Assembly: GCA_963791805.1 (NCBI GenBank)
Contig: CAWBTU010000003.1
Coordinates: 1,054,001 to 1,118,000 of the forward strand
Source of the DNA: JACMJL01 sp963791805
Lineage (GTDB): Bacteria > Bacillota > Clostridia > Clostridiales > Clostridiaceae
Reading direction: 5' to 3'
Length of the DNA: 64,000 bases
This document shows positions 18,201 to 26,115 of this stretch, piece by piece. The first letter of the stretch is position 1. The number at the start of each line of letters is the position of its first letter. The position numbers and the translations under genes were made by a program. Under the pieces are notes generated by a model. It was not told the DNA's origin. It ran no database searches and was given only the letters and a program-made list of their open reading frames with translations.

Positions 18201-18979
18201 TTTCTCTTTTAATTCGCCATTTCGCAGATGAAAAGATAGCTGCTGTTTCAGGAAATGTTAAGGTAGGAAATGTACACAACCTGCTTACGTTATGGCAACA
18301 AGTTGAATATATTACAGGCTTTAATCTTGAGAGGCGAGCTTTTGCAGAATTAAATTGCATAACAGTTGTGCCTGGTGCAATAGGAGCATGGAGATTAAAA
18401 GCTGTTGAAGAAGTAGGTTACTTTAAAGAAGATACATTGGCAGAGGATACTGATATTACCTTGACTTTGCTTTCAAAAGGTTATAAGATAGCCTTTGAAG
18501 AATTTGCATATGCATATACTGAATCACCTAGTGATTTAAAGAGCCTATTAAAACAAAGATACAGATGGGTATATGGTACATTACAATGTTTATGGAAGCA
18601 TAGAGAAGCTTTGTTCAATCCTGAACAAAAGACTCTTGGATTTATTGCTTTACCAAATATGTGGCTCTTCCAGTACATATTCCTTACAATATCACCCATT
18701 GTAGATATATATTTCTTAGTAGGATTATTTGGAAAAGCTACTAGTAAGGTAATTATATTTTATTTTATTTTTCTTGCCCTAGATTATTTAGCAGCAATAT
18801 ACGCGTTTAATTGTGAAAAAGAAAGTAAAAAGCCACTAATTCTACTTTTCCTTCAAAGACTTGTGTATAGGCTGATTATGACCTACGTGGTTATAAAATC
18901 AATATTTTCTGCACTTATGGGGATAACTGTTGGATGGAACAAGCTTAAAAGAAAAGGCGATGTTAAGGAGTACAATTAA
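15233..18979 (+). CDS. Four-part fusion: DUF2062, GH18, polysaccharide deacetylase, GT2 synthase
   Basis: ATG 15233 follows TTGGAGG; the product has 1248 residues. Residues 5-145 form a DUF2062-like membrane module (SSIGILIGMLPLTGIRLPIF), and another helix lies at about 165-190. A GH18 domain spans about 250-560, with GVNIDFESID near 353-362 providing the catalytic Glu and MYDEHDDTGDAGP later. A NodB deacetylase spans about 620-800: TFDDGPD and HEIGNHTFTHP (metal ligands), ending ILLHDAGG. A helix at about 845-870 leads to a GT2 domain: VSVVLAAYNEE, ALDADT, EDTDIT and QRYRWVYG, with C-terminal membrane helices. It resembles one chain combining PgaC-like synthesis, PgaB-like deacetylation and hydrolysis of a beta-linked GlcNAc polymer. 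Substrate is inferred. Confidence 0.85.
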   Translation: MSKLLKWMASRFFNINQPFTMAVASSIGILIGMLPLTGIRLPIFILISLIFGINVFSFLVGLAITIIFPLINVGIFTLTQHFSGYKTHLFNSGSISIIYFFQSINAGKYHFVESLIWGCILALVSFPFFKWFYSLRRRKLRENTSKISVFYDYSGKRWETIRKFSAIFIIIFVFIVSIFIFSLTEDPILPRNSQLETEGIKSKPHVKSLPQKVKSKVENRLINEEGKTNDMFQLDFGKNNKVVPNKKNEDKKVFAFYVDYDYKSLNSLKNNIKKINVVVPNWYVLKSDGSVKNNSKSSVDDIIKNNNAMDMPLINNYVGGDWDSDLAHKIFTDKKTKTNLINYLLKSSKEHGYSGVNIDFESIDNEDKDSMTAFMSELSAKFHSNSLKVSMDVPAQDDAFDYKALSTVCDYMMVMMYDEHDDTGDAGPIASNNWFSNVLASIEIPKDKLVVGLGNYGYDWNLTKKGIADSISFGDAMVLANKYGEEIKWDSKSGNPYLNYSDGNQKHEVWILDAATLYNELKIADKNGMCGTAIWVLGSEDSNIWNLLGDIDNIKENVNSINRLSSDVPVNYSGEGEILRIETTKGTFGERSIKVNSDINITDETYDKYPTGFQIKRFGKPKGKEVVLTFDDGPDPKYTPEILDVLKKYNVKASFFIIGENGEANPDIVKRIYREGHEIGNHTFTHPNIAKVSATRTKLELNSTQRFVQELTGHSMILFRPPYVADAEPSTPEELSPIVRAQDEGYTMVGELIDPTDWQQPSSDVILKRIMDGLPNGNVILLHDAGGNRANTVKALPKIIESLQNSGYKIVSIHDLLGESRNVVMPSVKSKDNVFLVYDKALFTILLHWEIGIKTLFYLAIILGIIRFVFLVFFSFLQKRKSGKLEYDIDYKPFVSVVLAAYNEEMVICRTIDSILNSDYENFEILIVNDGSTDNTVGVINEKYKNILKVRLISKINTGKASSVNVGFKEAKGEIVVALDADTIIGKDAISLLIRHFADEKIAAVSGNVKVGNVHNLLTLWQQVEYITGFNLERRAFAELNCITVVPGAIGAWRLKAVEEVGYFKEDTLAEDTDITLTLLSKGYKIAFEEFAYAYTESPSDLKSLLKQRYRWVYGTLQCLWKHREALFNPEQKTLGFIALPNMWLFQYIFLTISPIVDIYFLVGLFGKATSKVIIFYFIFLALDYLAAIYAFNCEKESKKPLILLFLQRLVYRLIMTYVVIKSIFSALMGITVGWNKLKRKGDVKEYN

Positions 18980-19032
18980 TATAAATATTATATAGAATTA
19001 TATATTGTAGATAATAAAGTATATAAAAAGAG

Positions 19033-19080
19033 ATAAGCTGTATCATTCTAAAAATTTTATTTTAGAATGATACAGCTTAT
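19033..19080. terminator. Long bidirectional terminator
   Basis: A perfect 21-bp stem, 19033-19053 with 19060-19080, loop of six. It separates the fusion gene from the converging SH3-like gene. Confidence 0.9.
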
Positions 19081-19098
19081 ATTACTATTTACCATTAT

Positions 19099-19512
19099 CT
19101 AATTTGAAGGTCTGATTCTATTCATTATCTCTGGAAAGACTATTTGAGTTGCTTTGAGCCAGCCTCTACTATTTATTCTATCTTTTGAAGGAACCTCAAT
19201 TTCATACCATATGTCACCATTCACTTCTGCAATATTCATAATGTTAACAGTTGAGTTTTTTTGAAGTTTGCATATATTCAAACTCTCATCAATAGGGGCT
19301 AGATTTACTAAACAGTTTTCTTTAGTATATCCATAACTATATTCGCTTCTAGAATATTTGATTATTATATTAGTATTTTTTTTATTTCGCATATTATTAT
19401 TTTGGCTTGTTAGTAGTAATATATGCTTTCGCTGAGCATAGATTTTATTTTGAAAATATAAAAACATGAAAGCACAAGCAATCATAAGGAATAAAACAAA
19501 AACAAAATACAC
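19099..19512 (-). CDS. Membrane-anchored small protein with SH3-like domain
   Basis: A GTG start at 19512 follows GGAGGT by seven bases. Residues 1-20 form one hydrophobic helix (YFVFVLFLMIACAFMFLYF), with no cysteine in lipobox position, so the protein stays membrane-attached. After a basic linker, residues 65-130 look like a bacterial SH3 domain: LNICKLQKNSTVNIMN, then DIWYEIEVP and RGWLKATQIVF, the usual W-Y...GW pattern. Such domains bind peptidoglycan or peptides. The partner is unknown. It may share a transcript with the HAD gene, 39 bases upstream of its start. Confidence 0.6.
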   Translation of the reverse strand: MYFVFVLFLMIACAFMFLYFQNKIYAQRKHILLLTSQNNNMRNKKNTNIIIKYSRSEYSYGYTKENCLVNLAPIDESLNICKLQKNSTVNIMNIAEVNGDIWYEIEVPSKDRINSRGWLKATQIVFPEIMNRIRPSN

Positions 19513-19551
19513 TCAAGTGACCTCCAAAAAATTTTTACACTAAAAGTATAT

Positions 19552-20205
19552 TCAAATTACATCCATTAATTCATCATATTTAAATATATATTTGTCAGCT
19601 TCTCTTCGTATGTCTTGCTCTTGGTAGTCAGAGTATTCATCGTAAACACCTACAACCTTCATTCCAGCAGATTTAGCCCCTAGGACCGCAGGTAAGATAT
19701 CTTCAAACACAATGCATTCTTCAGGTCGTACTCCTAGTTTTTTTGCTTCGAGCAGATATATATCCGGGAAATTTTTCCCTCGAGTCACCTCATCAACTGT
19801 AGTAATGGAGTGAAAGTAATTATAAATTCCATTGCTTTTAAGAGCTTTCTCAACAAGAAGTAAACTATTACTTGTAGCAATACCAATCTTAATTTTAAAA
19901 GATGTTAACAACTTTAAAAATTCTCTTGCCCCTGGTTTTAGTTTAACATTGCACTCATACTCATTTTCAGCCATATTGCTCCACTCGCTAATTATATCTT
20001 CAACAGAACAATCAAGAGAATAATTTACTTTAAAGTACTCAGCACACTGAAGAAAAGTTAGGTGTTCAATTTCATCCTTAAGATTTTGCGGAACATCAAA
20101 ACCTCTTTTAGTAAGAAAATCAGTATCTATTTTGTTCCAAACCCACATAGAGTCAATTAACGTACCATCCATATCAAAAATAACAGCTTTTATACCATTT
20201 AACAT
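19552..20205 (-). CDS. HAD-superfamily hydrolase, beta-phosphoglucomutase-like
   Basis: This 217-residue protein starts at ATG 20205 after GAGGTG. HAD motif I is VIFDMDGTLIDS (nucleophile Asp about 11), motif II is IGIATSN near residue 106, motif III includes the Lys of RGKNFPDIYL, and motif IV is CIVFEDILPAVLGAKSAGM. The helical cap between motifs I and II places it in subfamily IA with phosphoglucomutase- and phosphatase-like enzymes. The actual phosphate ester cannot be told. No operon partner clarifies its role. Confidence 0.85.
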   Translation of the reverse strand: MLNGIKAVIFDMDGTLIDSMWVWNKIDTDFLTKRGFDVPQNLKDEIEHLTFLQCAEYFKVNYSLDCSVEDIISEWSNMAENEYECNVKLKPGAREFLKLLTSFKIKIGIATSNSLLLVEKALKSNGIYNYFHSITTVDEVTRGKNFPDIYLLEAKKLGVRPEECIVFEDILPAVLGAKSAGMKVVGVYDEYSDYQEQDIRREADKYIFKYDELMDVI

Positions 20206-20325
20206 GTAATCACCTCATAGGTAGTATAGCATATTATTATATAAGTAAAATACTCAAAAAACATGTAGGTTAAAGCTAAGATTCGAATCCGTAATTTGAT
20301 TATGCAAGTATTATAAAAAGTTTAA

Positions 20326-21672
20326 TTAGAACGTTCTTTTAAATATTTCAATTTTCTCTTCTAATTTAAAATCATCGCAAGAGTTTATATCTAATTTCTC
20401 GAGAATCAAGTTCATACAAGTACTATCCACTGGAATTTTTATGTCACACTTATTTGCAAATTCATCTACAAACTTCATGCCATCTTCTTTTGATATAATT
20501 GCTTTAGGACCACCAACGCATCCACCAACGCATCCCATACCTTCTAGAAAATTCGCTTCCAGCTCTCCGTTTTGAGCCTTTGCCAGAAGTTCTTTGCAAT
20601 TTACTACACCATCTGCCTGTATAGGATTAAAAGCAATTTGTTTTTCAGGGAACATTTGTTTAATTGTATCACCAACTGCAATTGAAACACCTCCAGTTCG
20701 GCCATAGAGCCTTCCACATCTTGAGGAATACTCAGTTGAGATATCCTCTTGGAGTTCAACAGGATTTATTTTTAATGCTTCAAAAACACTCTTTAATTCT
20801 TGGAATGTCATAACATAGTCGATATCATTAGATATATCCTTTTCTTTTGCTTCTGCTTTTTTTGCTACACAAGGCCCGATAAAGACTACTTTGCAATCTG
20901 GATTTAGCCTTTTTAGCACTCTGCCTGATGCAGCCATAGGTGAGACGGAAGGGGAAACATATTTTATTAATTCAGAATAAACTTTTTTCAACATCCCTAC
21001 CCACATTGGGCAGCAACACGAGGTAATCATAAAGTCATGTTTATCATGAACTAGTTTATTAAATTCAACGGCTTCTTTTAATGTAAGCATATCAGCAAAA
21101 AAAGCAACTTCAACCATATCGGTAAACCCTATTTTCTTAAATGCGGATCTTAATTGATCAATAGTCACATCTTCACCAAATTGACCTATTATGGCAGGAG
21201 CAACTGCCGCAATTACAGTAGCATTACCTTTTAAAATATTAGATAAAGGTATGAATTCAATTTTATCTAATATTTTTCCTTCTGGACATGCATCAACACA
21301 AAAACCGCAATCTGTACACTTCTCACTGTCAATAATGGAAGTCTGCTTACTCTTATCAGTAAAAATAGCATTAAAGGGACAAGATTTTTCACATAATGTT
21401 TCTCCATTAACATCAATGCAAGCTAAGTTGCAATTGCCAATTTTATTCACAACCTTGTGACATGGGGAATAGTTTTTAATTGCTGATTCAAGATTCTGTA
21501 TATAGTTTTCATTGAGGTTAACAGTTACACCACATAGAGAAGAAATTACTTCACACATAACATCCTTATTAATTTTTTCATCGGAGAGAAGTTCATCAAT
21601 TTTACTTCGAAGAGTTCCTTCGTAATATGAATTGACTAAGGCTTTGAATAATTCTGTATACATTGAGTTCAT
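20326..21672 (-). CDS. [FeFe]-hydrogenase-like Fe-S protein with divergent H-cluster motifs
   Basis: ATG 21672 follows TAGGAGGT. After a 70-residue helical start come two ferredoxin-like cysteine groups (CNLACIDVNGETLCEKSCPF and CTDCGFCVDACPEG), and then the hydrogenase large-subunit domain. The three H-cluster motifs are present but altered: TSCCCPMW (usual TSCCPxW), GPCVAKKAEA (usual MPCxxKxxE), and EGMGCVGGCVGGPK (usual ExMACxxGCxxGGG). The four cysteines that hold the cluster appear kept. With 448 residues it is much shorter than CpI. Sensory or minor-group hydrogenases show similar changes, so redox sensing or slow hydrogen turnover is as likely as bulk hydrogen production. No maturation genes are nearby. 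Confidence 0.8.
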   Translation of the reverse strand: MNSMYTELFKALVNSYYEGTLRSKIDELLSDEKINKDVMCEVISSLCGVTVNLNENYIQNLESAIKNYSPCHKVVNKIGNCNLACIDVNGETLCEKSCPFNAIFTDKSKQTSIIDSEKCTDCGFCVDACPEGKILDKIEFIPLSNILKGNATVIAAVAPAIIGQFGEDVTIDQLRSAFKKIGFTDMVEVAFFADMLTLKEAVEFNKLVHDKHDFMITSCCCPMWVGMLKKVYSELIKYVSPSVSPMAASGRVLKRLNPDCKVVFIGPCVAKKAEAKEKDISNDIDYVMTFQELKSVFEALKINPVELQEDISTEYSSRCGRLYGRTGGVSIAVGDTIKQMFPEKQIAFNPIQADGVVNCKELLAKAQNGELEANFLEGMGCVGGCVGGPKAIISKEDGMKFVDEFANKCDIKIPVDSTCMNLILEKLDINSCDDFKLEEKIEIFKRTF

Positions 21673-21830
21673 ACTAATTACCTCCTATAGGTTAATGTGA
21701 CAAATGATTAATTAGAAGTATAGCACAATTATTGGTACTATTTTTAGCTATTATGAGAAAAAAAATACAATATAGAATAACTTTCTAGTTTCAGCTAATA
21801 CTAAATTAAAGAAATTAAATTCATAATTTA

Positions 21831-21863
21831 AAAAGCCTTTTAACATTAAGTTAAAAGGCTTTT
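21831..21863 (-). terminator. Terminator of the small membrane protein gene
   Basis: A perfect 14-bp stem (21831-21844 with 21850-21863), loop ATTAA; on the minus strand it runs into TTTTTAAATT. Confidence 0.8.
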
Positions 21864-21876
21864 AATTATCCACACT

Positions 21877-22101
21877 TCATAGACCTGCAGAGTTAGTTAA
21901 TAAAACAACTAAATTTGCAGCAACATTTAATATCCATACAATCAAAAAAATAGTCGCTAACTTTTTAATTGGGACTTTAAGTTTACTATACTTCAATGAA
22001 AATGGAAATATAAGTAAGGTTAAAATAGTACCTGTTAAGCAACAATAAAATGATAACGGTACAAAAACCCCTAAGATATCAGTAATAATTGATCCTTTCA
22101 T
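21877..22101 (-). CDS. Small membrane protein, two predicted helices, unknown family
   Basis: ATG 22101 is chosen because AAGGAG lies seven bases upstream; the product has 74 residues. The frame is open back to a TTG at 22194, but no ribosome site precedes that. Two hydrophobic stretches are visible: VFVPLSFYCCLTGTILTLLI and IFLIVWILNVAANLVVLL, joined by a Lys-rich turn (KYSKLKVPIKK). I do not recognise the family. It lies just downstream of a start-less hydrophobic frame (22148-22360), and both could be parts of one older locus. Confidence 0.55.
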   Translation of the reverse strand: MKGSIITDILGVFVPLSFYCCLTGTILTLLIFPFSLKYSKLKVPIKKLATIFLIVWILNVAANLVVLLTNSAGL

Positions 22102-22147
22102 AAAAGGGCTCCTTGATCTAAAAAAATTTTGAAAAAACAATTTTAAA

Positions 22148-22360
22148 TTAGTAGTTAGATTTTTTATTATCATCAGTGCCTTTTGTGGGAACAATAGATG
22201 TAAATAAACTAACGAAAATAGATAGGATAGACGACTCTATAATGTTAATATACACTATATATTTTGTTTTGTACAGAACCAGAGTTGCTAATAATGTTAC
22301 GATAAGTGAAAATAGAAATAGGTAAATATCAAATTCTTTAAATAAACTAGAGAATTGCTT
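22148..22360 (-). pseudogene. Start-less hydrophobic frame, possible gene remnant
   Basis: The minus strand is open for 70 codons between stops at 22361-22363 and 22148-22150, and encodes two membrane-like stretches (IYLFLFSLIVTLLATLVLY, then ESSILSIFVSLFTSIVP) followed by a polar tail (TKGTDDNKKSNY). No ATG, GTG or TTG in frame gives a sensible start with a ribosome site. Composition looks coding. A gene that has lost its 5' end is the best guess. Confidence 0.3.
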
Positions 22361-22376
22361 TTACTGCATTAAATAT

Positions 22377-22404
22377 AAAAAACCTAGTTGATTCTAGGTT
22401 TTTT
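22377..22404 (-). terminator. Terminator of the ABC exporter operon
   Basis: AAAAAACCTAG and CTAGGTTTTTT form an 11-bp stem with a six-base loop (22377-22387 and 22394-22404), just after the stop of the second exporter gene. Confidence 0.85.
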
Positions 22405-22425
22405 AATATTGAGTATATATTTAGT

Positions 22426-24207
22426 TTAAGCTCCTTCAGTAAGAAATTTATACTGAGATAAGTATAAATCGTAATATAAGCCCTTTTGTTTTATTAAGTC
22501 TTCATGTGAGCCTGATTCTACAATTTCACCATGATCAATTACCATAATTCTATTACAATCTCTAATTGTAGAAAGCCTATGCGCTATTACAAAAGAAGTT
22601 CTACCAAAAAGAAGTTTTTCGATACCACTTTGAACTAATTTTTCTGTAGCAGTATCAATATTTGAAGTTGCTTCATCTAGAATCAATACTCTTGGATTAG
22701 CGAGGAGTGCCCTAGCAAAAGAAATTAATTGTCTTTGCCCTACTGAAAGTCTAGAACCCCTTTCATTAACTTCTGTTTCATATCCATTTTCAAGTTTCAA
22801 TATAAATTCATGAGCATTGACTGCTTTCGCTGCATTAAGTACCTCTTCATCTGTAGCATCTAGTCTCCCATACCGAATGTTTTCTTTTATGGTAGCTGAA
22901 AATAGAAAAGTGTCTTGAAGCATTATCCCCATTTGAGATCTTAATGAATCAAGTTCAAAATCTTTAATGTTCCGTCCATCTATTAGTATTTCACCATTTT
23001 TAGTATCATAAAATCTACTAATCAAGTTAACAATGGTTGTTTTTCCTGCGCCAGTTGGGCCTACTAACGCAATTGTTTCTCCAGCCTTTACCTTAAATGA
23101 AACATTGTTAAGAACTATAGTTCCATCATCATAACTAAATAGTACATTTTTAAATTCAATATTTCCTTTAATCTTAGGCATTTTAACAGAACTATTCAAG
23201 TCCTTAATATCTGGCTCAATGTCTAAAATATCAAAGATTCTTTCTGCTGCTGCAATATTAGTAACAAAAGTAGTAGAAAATTGAGATAAGTTAACAATTG
23301 GTCTCCAAAACATGGATATGTACCAGGTAAAGGATACGATAGTACCTACAGATATTGTACTCACATTTCTTGCACTACACCAGTATACTGCTACCACGCC
23401 TATGCCCCATGAAAAATCAACAACTGGCCAAAGCAAATCATTTATTTTAACAGCATTAATGAAACCAGACATCATCTCTGAACTTAATGTGGAAAAACTT
23501 TTTGATTTCTGATTTTCGTTTGCAAAGGATTGAATTACTTTCATTCCAGAAAAACTTTCATGAGTAAAAGCATAAAAGTTTGACCGCTTACTTCTATATT
23601 CTTGCCAACATTTTCTGCTAACAGTTTCTATTAGATACATTGCTAGCATTAAAAGTGGAAGTATGATTATAGAAGCTAAAGCTAGCTTATAGTTTATCAA
23701 AAACATAACAATTGTCACACAAACCAAGTTTAATGTGTCAGGAATTAAATTTGTAATACTATTATTAAAAAGTTCCTGAAGAGAGTTAACATCACCCATT
23801 ACTCTTGCTAAAATCTTACCTACAGGTCTATTATCAAAGAAATTGAAGGATAGCTTCTGTATATGGGAATAAAGTTGTTGCCTTATGTTCAGAAGAACCT
23901 TATTTGTAACTGATGCCATCATATTGGTTCGTATTCTTGATGCCCAAAGGGCTGCATAGTTTATGGTAAGCATAAATGCTCCAAGCAAAAGTAAACTATT
24001 TTTGTCATTATTCTTTATATATTTGTCAATTGCAACTTGTAAAAGATAGGGGTTTAACACTCCAGTTATCATTACAAAGAGTAAAAGTAAAATTATTATT
24101 ATTACATTTCCCTTAAAAGGGCTTAAATAAGATAAAAGCCTTTTAATAATTTCATTTTTTGAATGAGTACTTAAATCTTCATCTTGCCTAACAGAATTTC
24201 TAGCCAT
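22426..24207 (-). CDS. Heterodimeric ABC exporter subunit (BmrD/TM288-like)
   Basis: The 593-residue protein has six membrane helices (about 35-330) and a C-terminal ATPase. Walker A is GPTGAGKTT, Walker B is RVLILDEATSNID with the catalytic Glu, and the switch is IAHRLSTI. The signature reads LSVGQRQLISFARA where LSGGQ is usual. In the paired subunit the Walker B Glu is Asp, so the two defects meet in one composite site: the asymmetric arrangement known for BmrCD and TM287/288. Such exporters move drugs or lipids outward. Its ATG overlaps the stop of the partner gene by one base (TAATG), so translation is coupled. Confidence 0.9.
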   Translation of the reverse strand: MARNSVRQDEDLSTHSKNEIIKRLLSYLSPFKGNVIIIILLLLFVMITGVLNPYLLQVAIDKYIKNNDKNSLLLLGAFMLTINYAALWASRIRTNMMASVTNKVLLNIRQQLYSHIQKLSFNFFDNRPVGKILARVMGDVNSLQELFNNSITNLIPDTLNLVCVTIVMFLINYKLALASIIILPLLMLAMYLIETVSRKCWQEYRSKRSNFYAFTHESFSGMKVIQSFANENQKSKSFSTLSSEMMSGFINAVKINDLLWPVVDFSWGIGVVAVYWCSARNVSTISVGTIVSFTWYISMFWRPIVNLSQFSTTFVTNIAAAERIFDILDIEPDIKDLNSSVKMPKIKGNIEFKNVLFSYDDGTIVLNNVSFKVKAGETIALVGPTGAGKTTIVNLISRFYDTKNGEILIDGRNIKDFELDSLRSQMGIMLQDTFLFSATIKENIRYGRLDATDEEVLNAAKAVNAHEFILKLENGYETEVNERGSRLSVGQRQLISFARALLANPRVLILDEATSNIDTATEKLVQSGIEKLLFGRTSFVIAHRLSTIRDCNRIMVIDHGEIVESGSHEDLIKQKGLYYDLYLSQYKFLTEGA

Positions 24208-25943
24208 TATACCACCTCGTTTTCTAAATCTTTAAAATCCTTAAATTGTTCACAATAGATGTCGTAGTATTTTCCTTTTAACTCCAAGAGCTCATTATGT
24301 GTACCTCGCTCAATAATGTGACCATCCTCAAGATAGATAATCATATCTGCATTTTTTACCGCAGATATTCTATGAGCAATAATAAATGTTGTAGGTTTCT
24401 TTTTTCTGTTCTTTAGGTTTTTTAATAGAGAATATTCAGTTTCCATGTCAAGAGCAGAAGTAGCATCATCAAGAATAAGAATTGATGATTCTCTAATTAA
24501 AGACCTAGCGATTGAAATTCTTTGTTTTTGACCTCCAGAAAGCCCTATACCTCTTTCACCGATTATTGTTTCATAACCTTGTTCAAGGTTCATAATAAAT
24601 TCATCTGCACAAGCTTCCATACATGCAGCACGTATTTCTTCCACTGAGGAATCTTCTTTGCCAAGCTTAATATTTTCAGTTACGGTTTCAGAAAATAAAA
24701 ATACATCTTGAGCAACTACAGACATTTTGCTCCTAAGACTATAAAGATCTAACTCTTTAACATCATGTCCATCAACAGTAACTGAACCAGACATAACATC
24801 ATAGTAACGTCCAATTAAATTAATAATTGATGTTTTACCTGATCCTGTAGTTCCCATTAATGCAACAGTGCTTCCTGGATTAACTTCAAAATCAATGTTT
24901 TTAAGTATAATTTCTTCATTATACTTAAAAGTTACATCATTAAATTTGATGCTTCCTTTAATATCATTTAGGACTATGGAATCAGTGGGATTTTCTATTT
25001 CAGCTTTTGTATCAAGTATTGCAAAGATTTTTTTTGCCGATGCGTTATTTTGTGCAATCATATTAGTAAGCCAACCAAGCATTCTCATAGGCCAAATCAG
25101 CATCCAAATATAACCACTAAAAGCTACTAGAGTTCCGATAGTAATGTTTCCATCAATTACAAGAATTCCACCAACACATATCATAAATATGATTGAAATG
25201 TTTGTTAAAAATTCAATTTGCGGAAAATATTTTCCAAATATGTTTGTTTGTTCAACATTTAAGTTATAGTTAGTTTCATTTAATTTCAGAAATTTTAGAA
25301 TTTCATGTTTTTCCCTAGAAAATGCTTTTACAAGTCTTACACCGGAAATATTTTCTTGTGCCACTGTATTCATTTGAGCAGTTTGATCACTAATTTTTCC
25401 ATAAGTTTCGCCAGCTTTTTTCTCAAGTTTCATTGCAATAAATGCAATAGGTATCATTATCGATACGCAAAAAAGTGCTAATATCCAGTTAAGATAAAAT
25501 AGTATTGCAGATGCGATTATAAAATATATGCTGTTTTCAATGAAAAGTCTGAAGCCAAAGCTAACAGTTCGCCATATATTATCAACATCCTCCCCGATTC
25601 GAGACATTAACTCACCAGTATTCATTTTATCAAAATATGAATAAGGCAGGCTTTGAATATGATCGAATAATTCACTTTTCATGTCCTTGCTTACTTCAGT
25701 TGCAAGGTAGTCTGCTAAGTATTCTTTATAATATCCTAGAATAGCCCTTAATAGCGCTATTACAGCAACACTGATAAGTATAATTGGTAATAGATTCATT
25801 TCATTTTTTGAAATTACTCTGTCAACCATTATCTTAGATAGATAAGGATTAAGCATATCAAGTATTATACTTAGAAGCATTGCAATTGCAGGAACTATTA
25901 CTAAAGATTTTCTTTTTAGTACGTAATTTAGTATACGTTTCAT
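24207..25943 (-). CDS. Heterodimeric ABC exporter subunit with degenerate ATP site (BmrC/TM287-like)
   Basis: This 578-residue partner has an N-terminal six-helix domain (first helix VIVPAIAMLLSIILDML) with EYLADYLATEVSKDM as a coupling segment, and an ATPase with GTTGSGKTS, LSGGQKQRISIARS, SILILDDATSALD and IAHRISAV. The catalytic Glu of Walker B is replaced by Asp (LDDATS), typical of the degenerate half of heterodimeric exporters. It is the first large gene of the operon. Upstream are two terminator hairpins and a translated leader, described separately, which suggest that expression depends on ribosome stalling. GGAAGG 12 bases before ATG 25943 is the ribosome site. Confidence 0.9.
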   Translation of the reverse strand: MKRILNYVLKRKSLVIVPAIAMLLSIILDMLNPYLSKIMVDRVISKNEMNLLPIILISVAVIALLRAILGYYKEYLADYLATEVSKDMKSELFDHIQSLPYSYFDKMNTGELMSRIGEDVDNIWRTVSFGFRLFIENSIYFIIASAILFYLNWILALFCVSIMIPIAFIAMKLEKKAGETYGKISDQTAQMNTVAQENISGVRLVKAFSREKHEILKFLKLNETNYNLNVEQTNIFGKYFPQIEFLTNISIIFMICVGGILVIDGNITIGTLVAFSGYIWMLIWPMRMLGWLTNMIAQNNASAKKIFAILDTKAEIENPTDSIVLNDIKGSIKFNDVTFKYNEEIILKNIDFEVNPGSTVALMGTTGSGKTSIINLIGRYYDVMSGSVTVDGHDVKELDLYSLRSKMSVVAQDVFLFSETVTENIKLGKEDSSVEEIRAACMEACADEFIMNLEQGYETIIGERGIGLSGGQKQRISIARSLIRESSILILDDATSALDMETEYSLLKNLKNRKKKPTTFIIAHRISAVKNADMIIYLEDGHIIERGTHNELLELKGKYYDIYCEQFKDFKDLENEVV

Positions 25944-25965
25944 TTATTGTCACTTCCTTCCAAAA

Positions 25966-25992
25966 TAAAAAACCGCAGTATAACCACGGTTT
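25966..25992 (-). terminator. Second attenuator hairpin before the exporter operon
   Basis: On the minus strand AAACCGTGG can pair with CTGCGGTTT (9 bp with two G-U pairs; core 25970-25975 with 25987-25992), followed by TTTTTTATTTT. It is about 25 bases before the exporter start, so it would stop transcription unless prevented. Confidence 0.6.
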
Positions 25993-26061
25993 AAATACAT
26001 GATAAATCATTAATTGTTTTACTTAGTGCTAAAATAAAACCTAATGAAATAGCATAAATAT

Positions 26062-26090
26062 AAAAAGCCATGGGAAGATAACCCATGACT
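26062..26090 (-). terminator. First attenuator hairpin, directly after the leader peptide
   Basis: On the minus strand AGTCATGGG (26090-26082) pairs with CCCATGGCT (26074-26066), then TTTTTATATTT. It starts 26 bases after the leader stop. Its 5' arm and loop contain GGGTTATC, complementary to GATAGCCC inside the leader, so a competing antiterminator helix is possible. Confidence 0.75.
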
Positions 26091-26115
26091 TATTGTTAAT
26101 TAATAACAGACTGAT

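Noticed and set aside
22102..22194. Longer N-terminus for the 74-residue membrane protein, from TTG 22194
   Set aside because: No ribosome site before 22194, while AAGGAG precedes ATG 22101 at the right distance.
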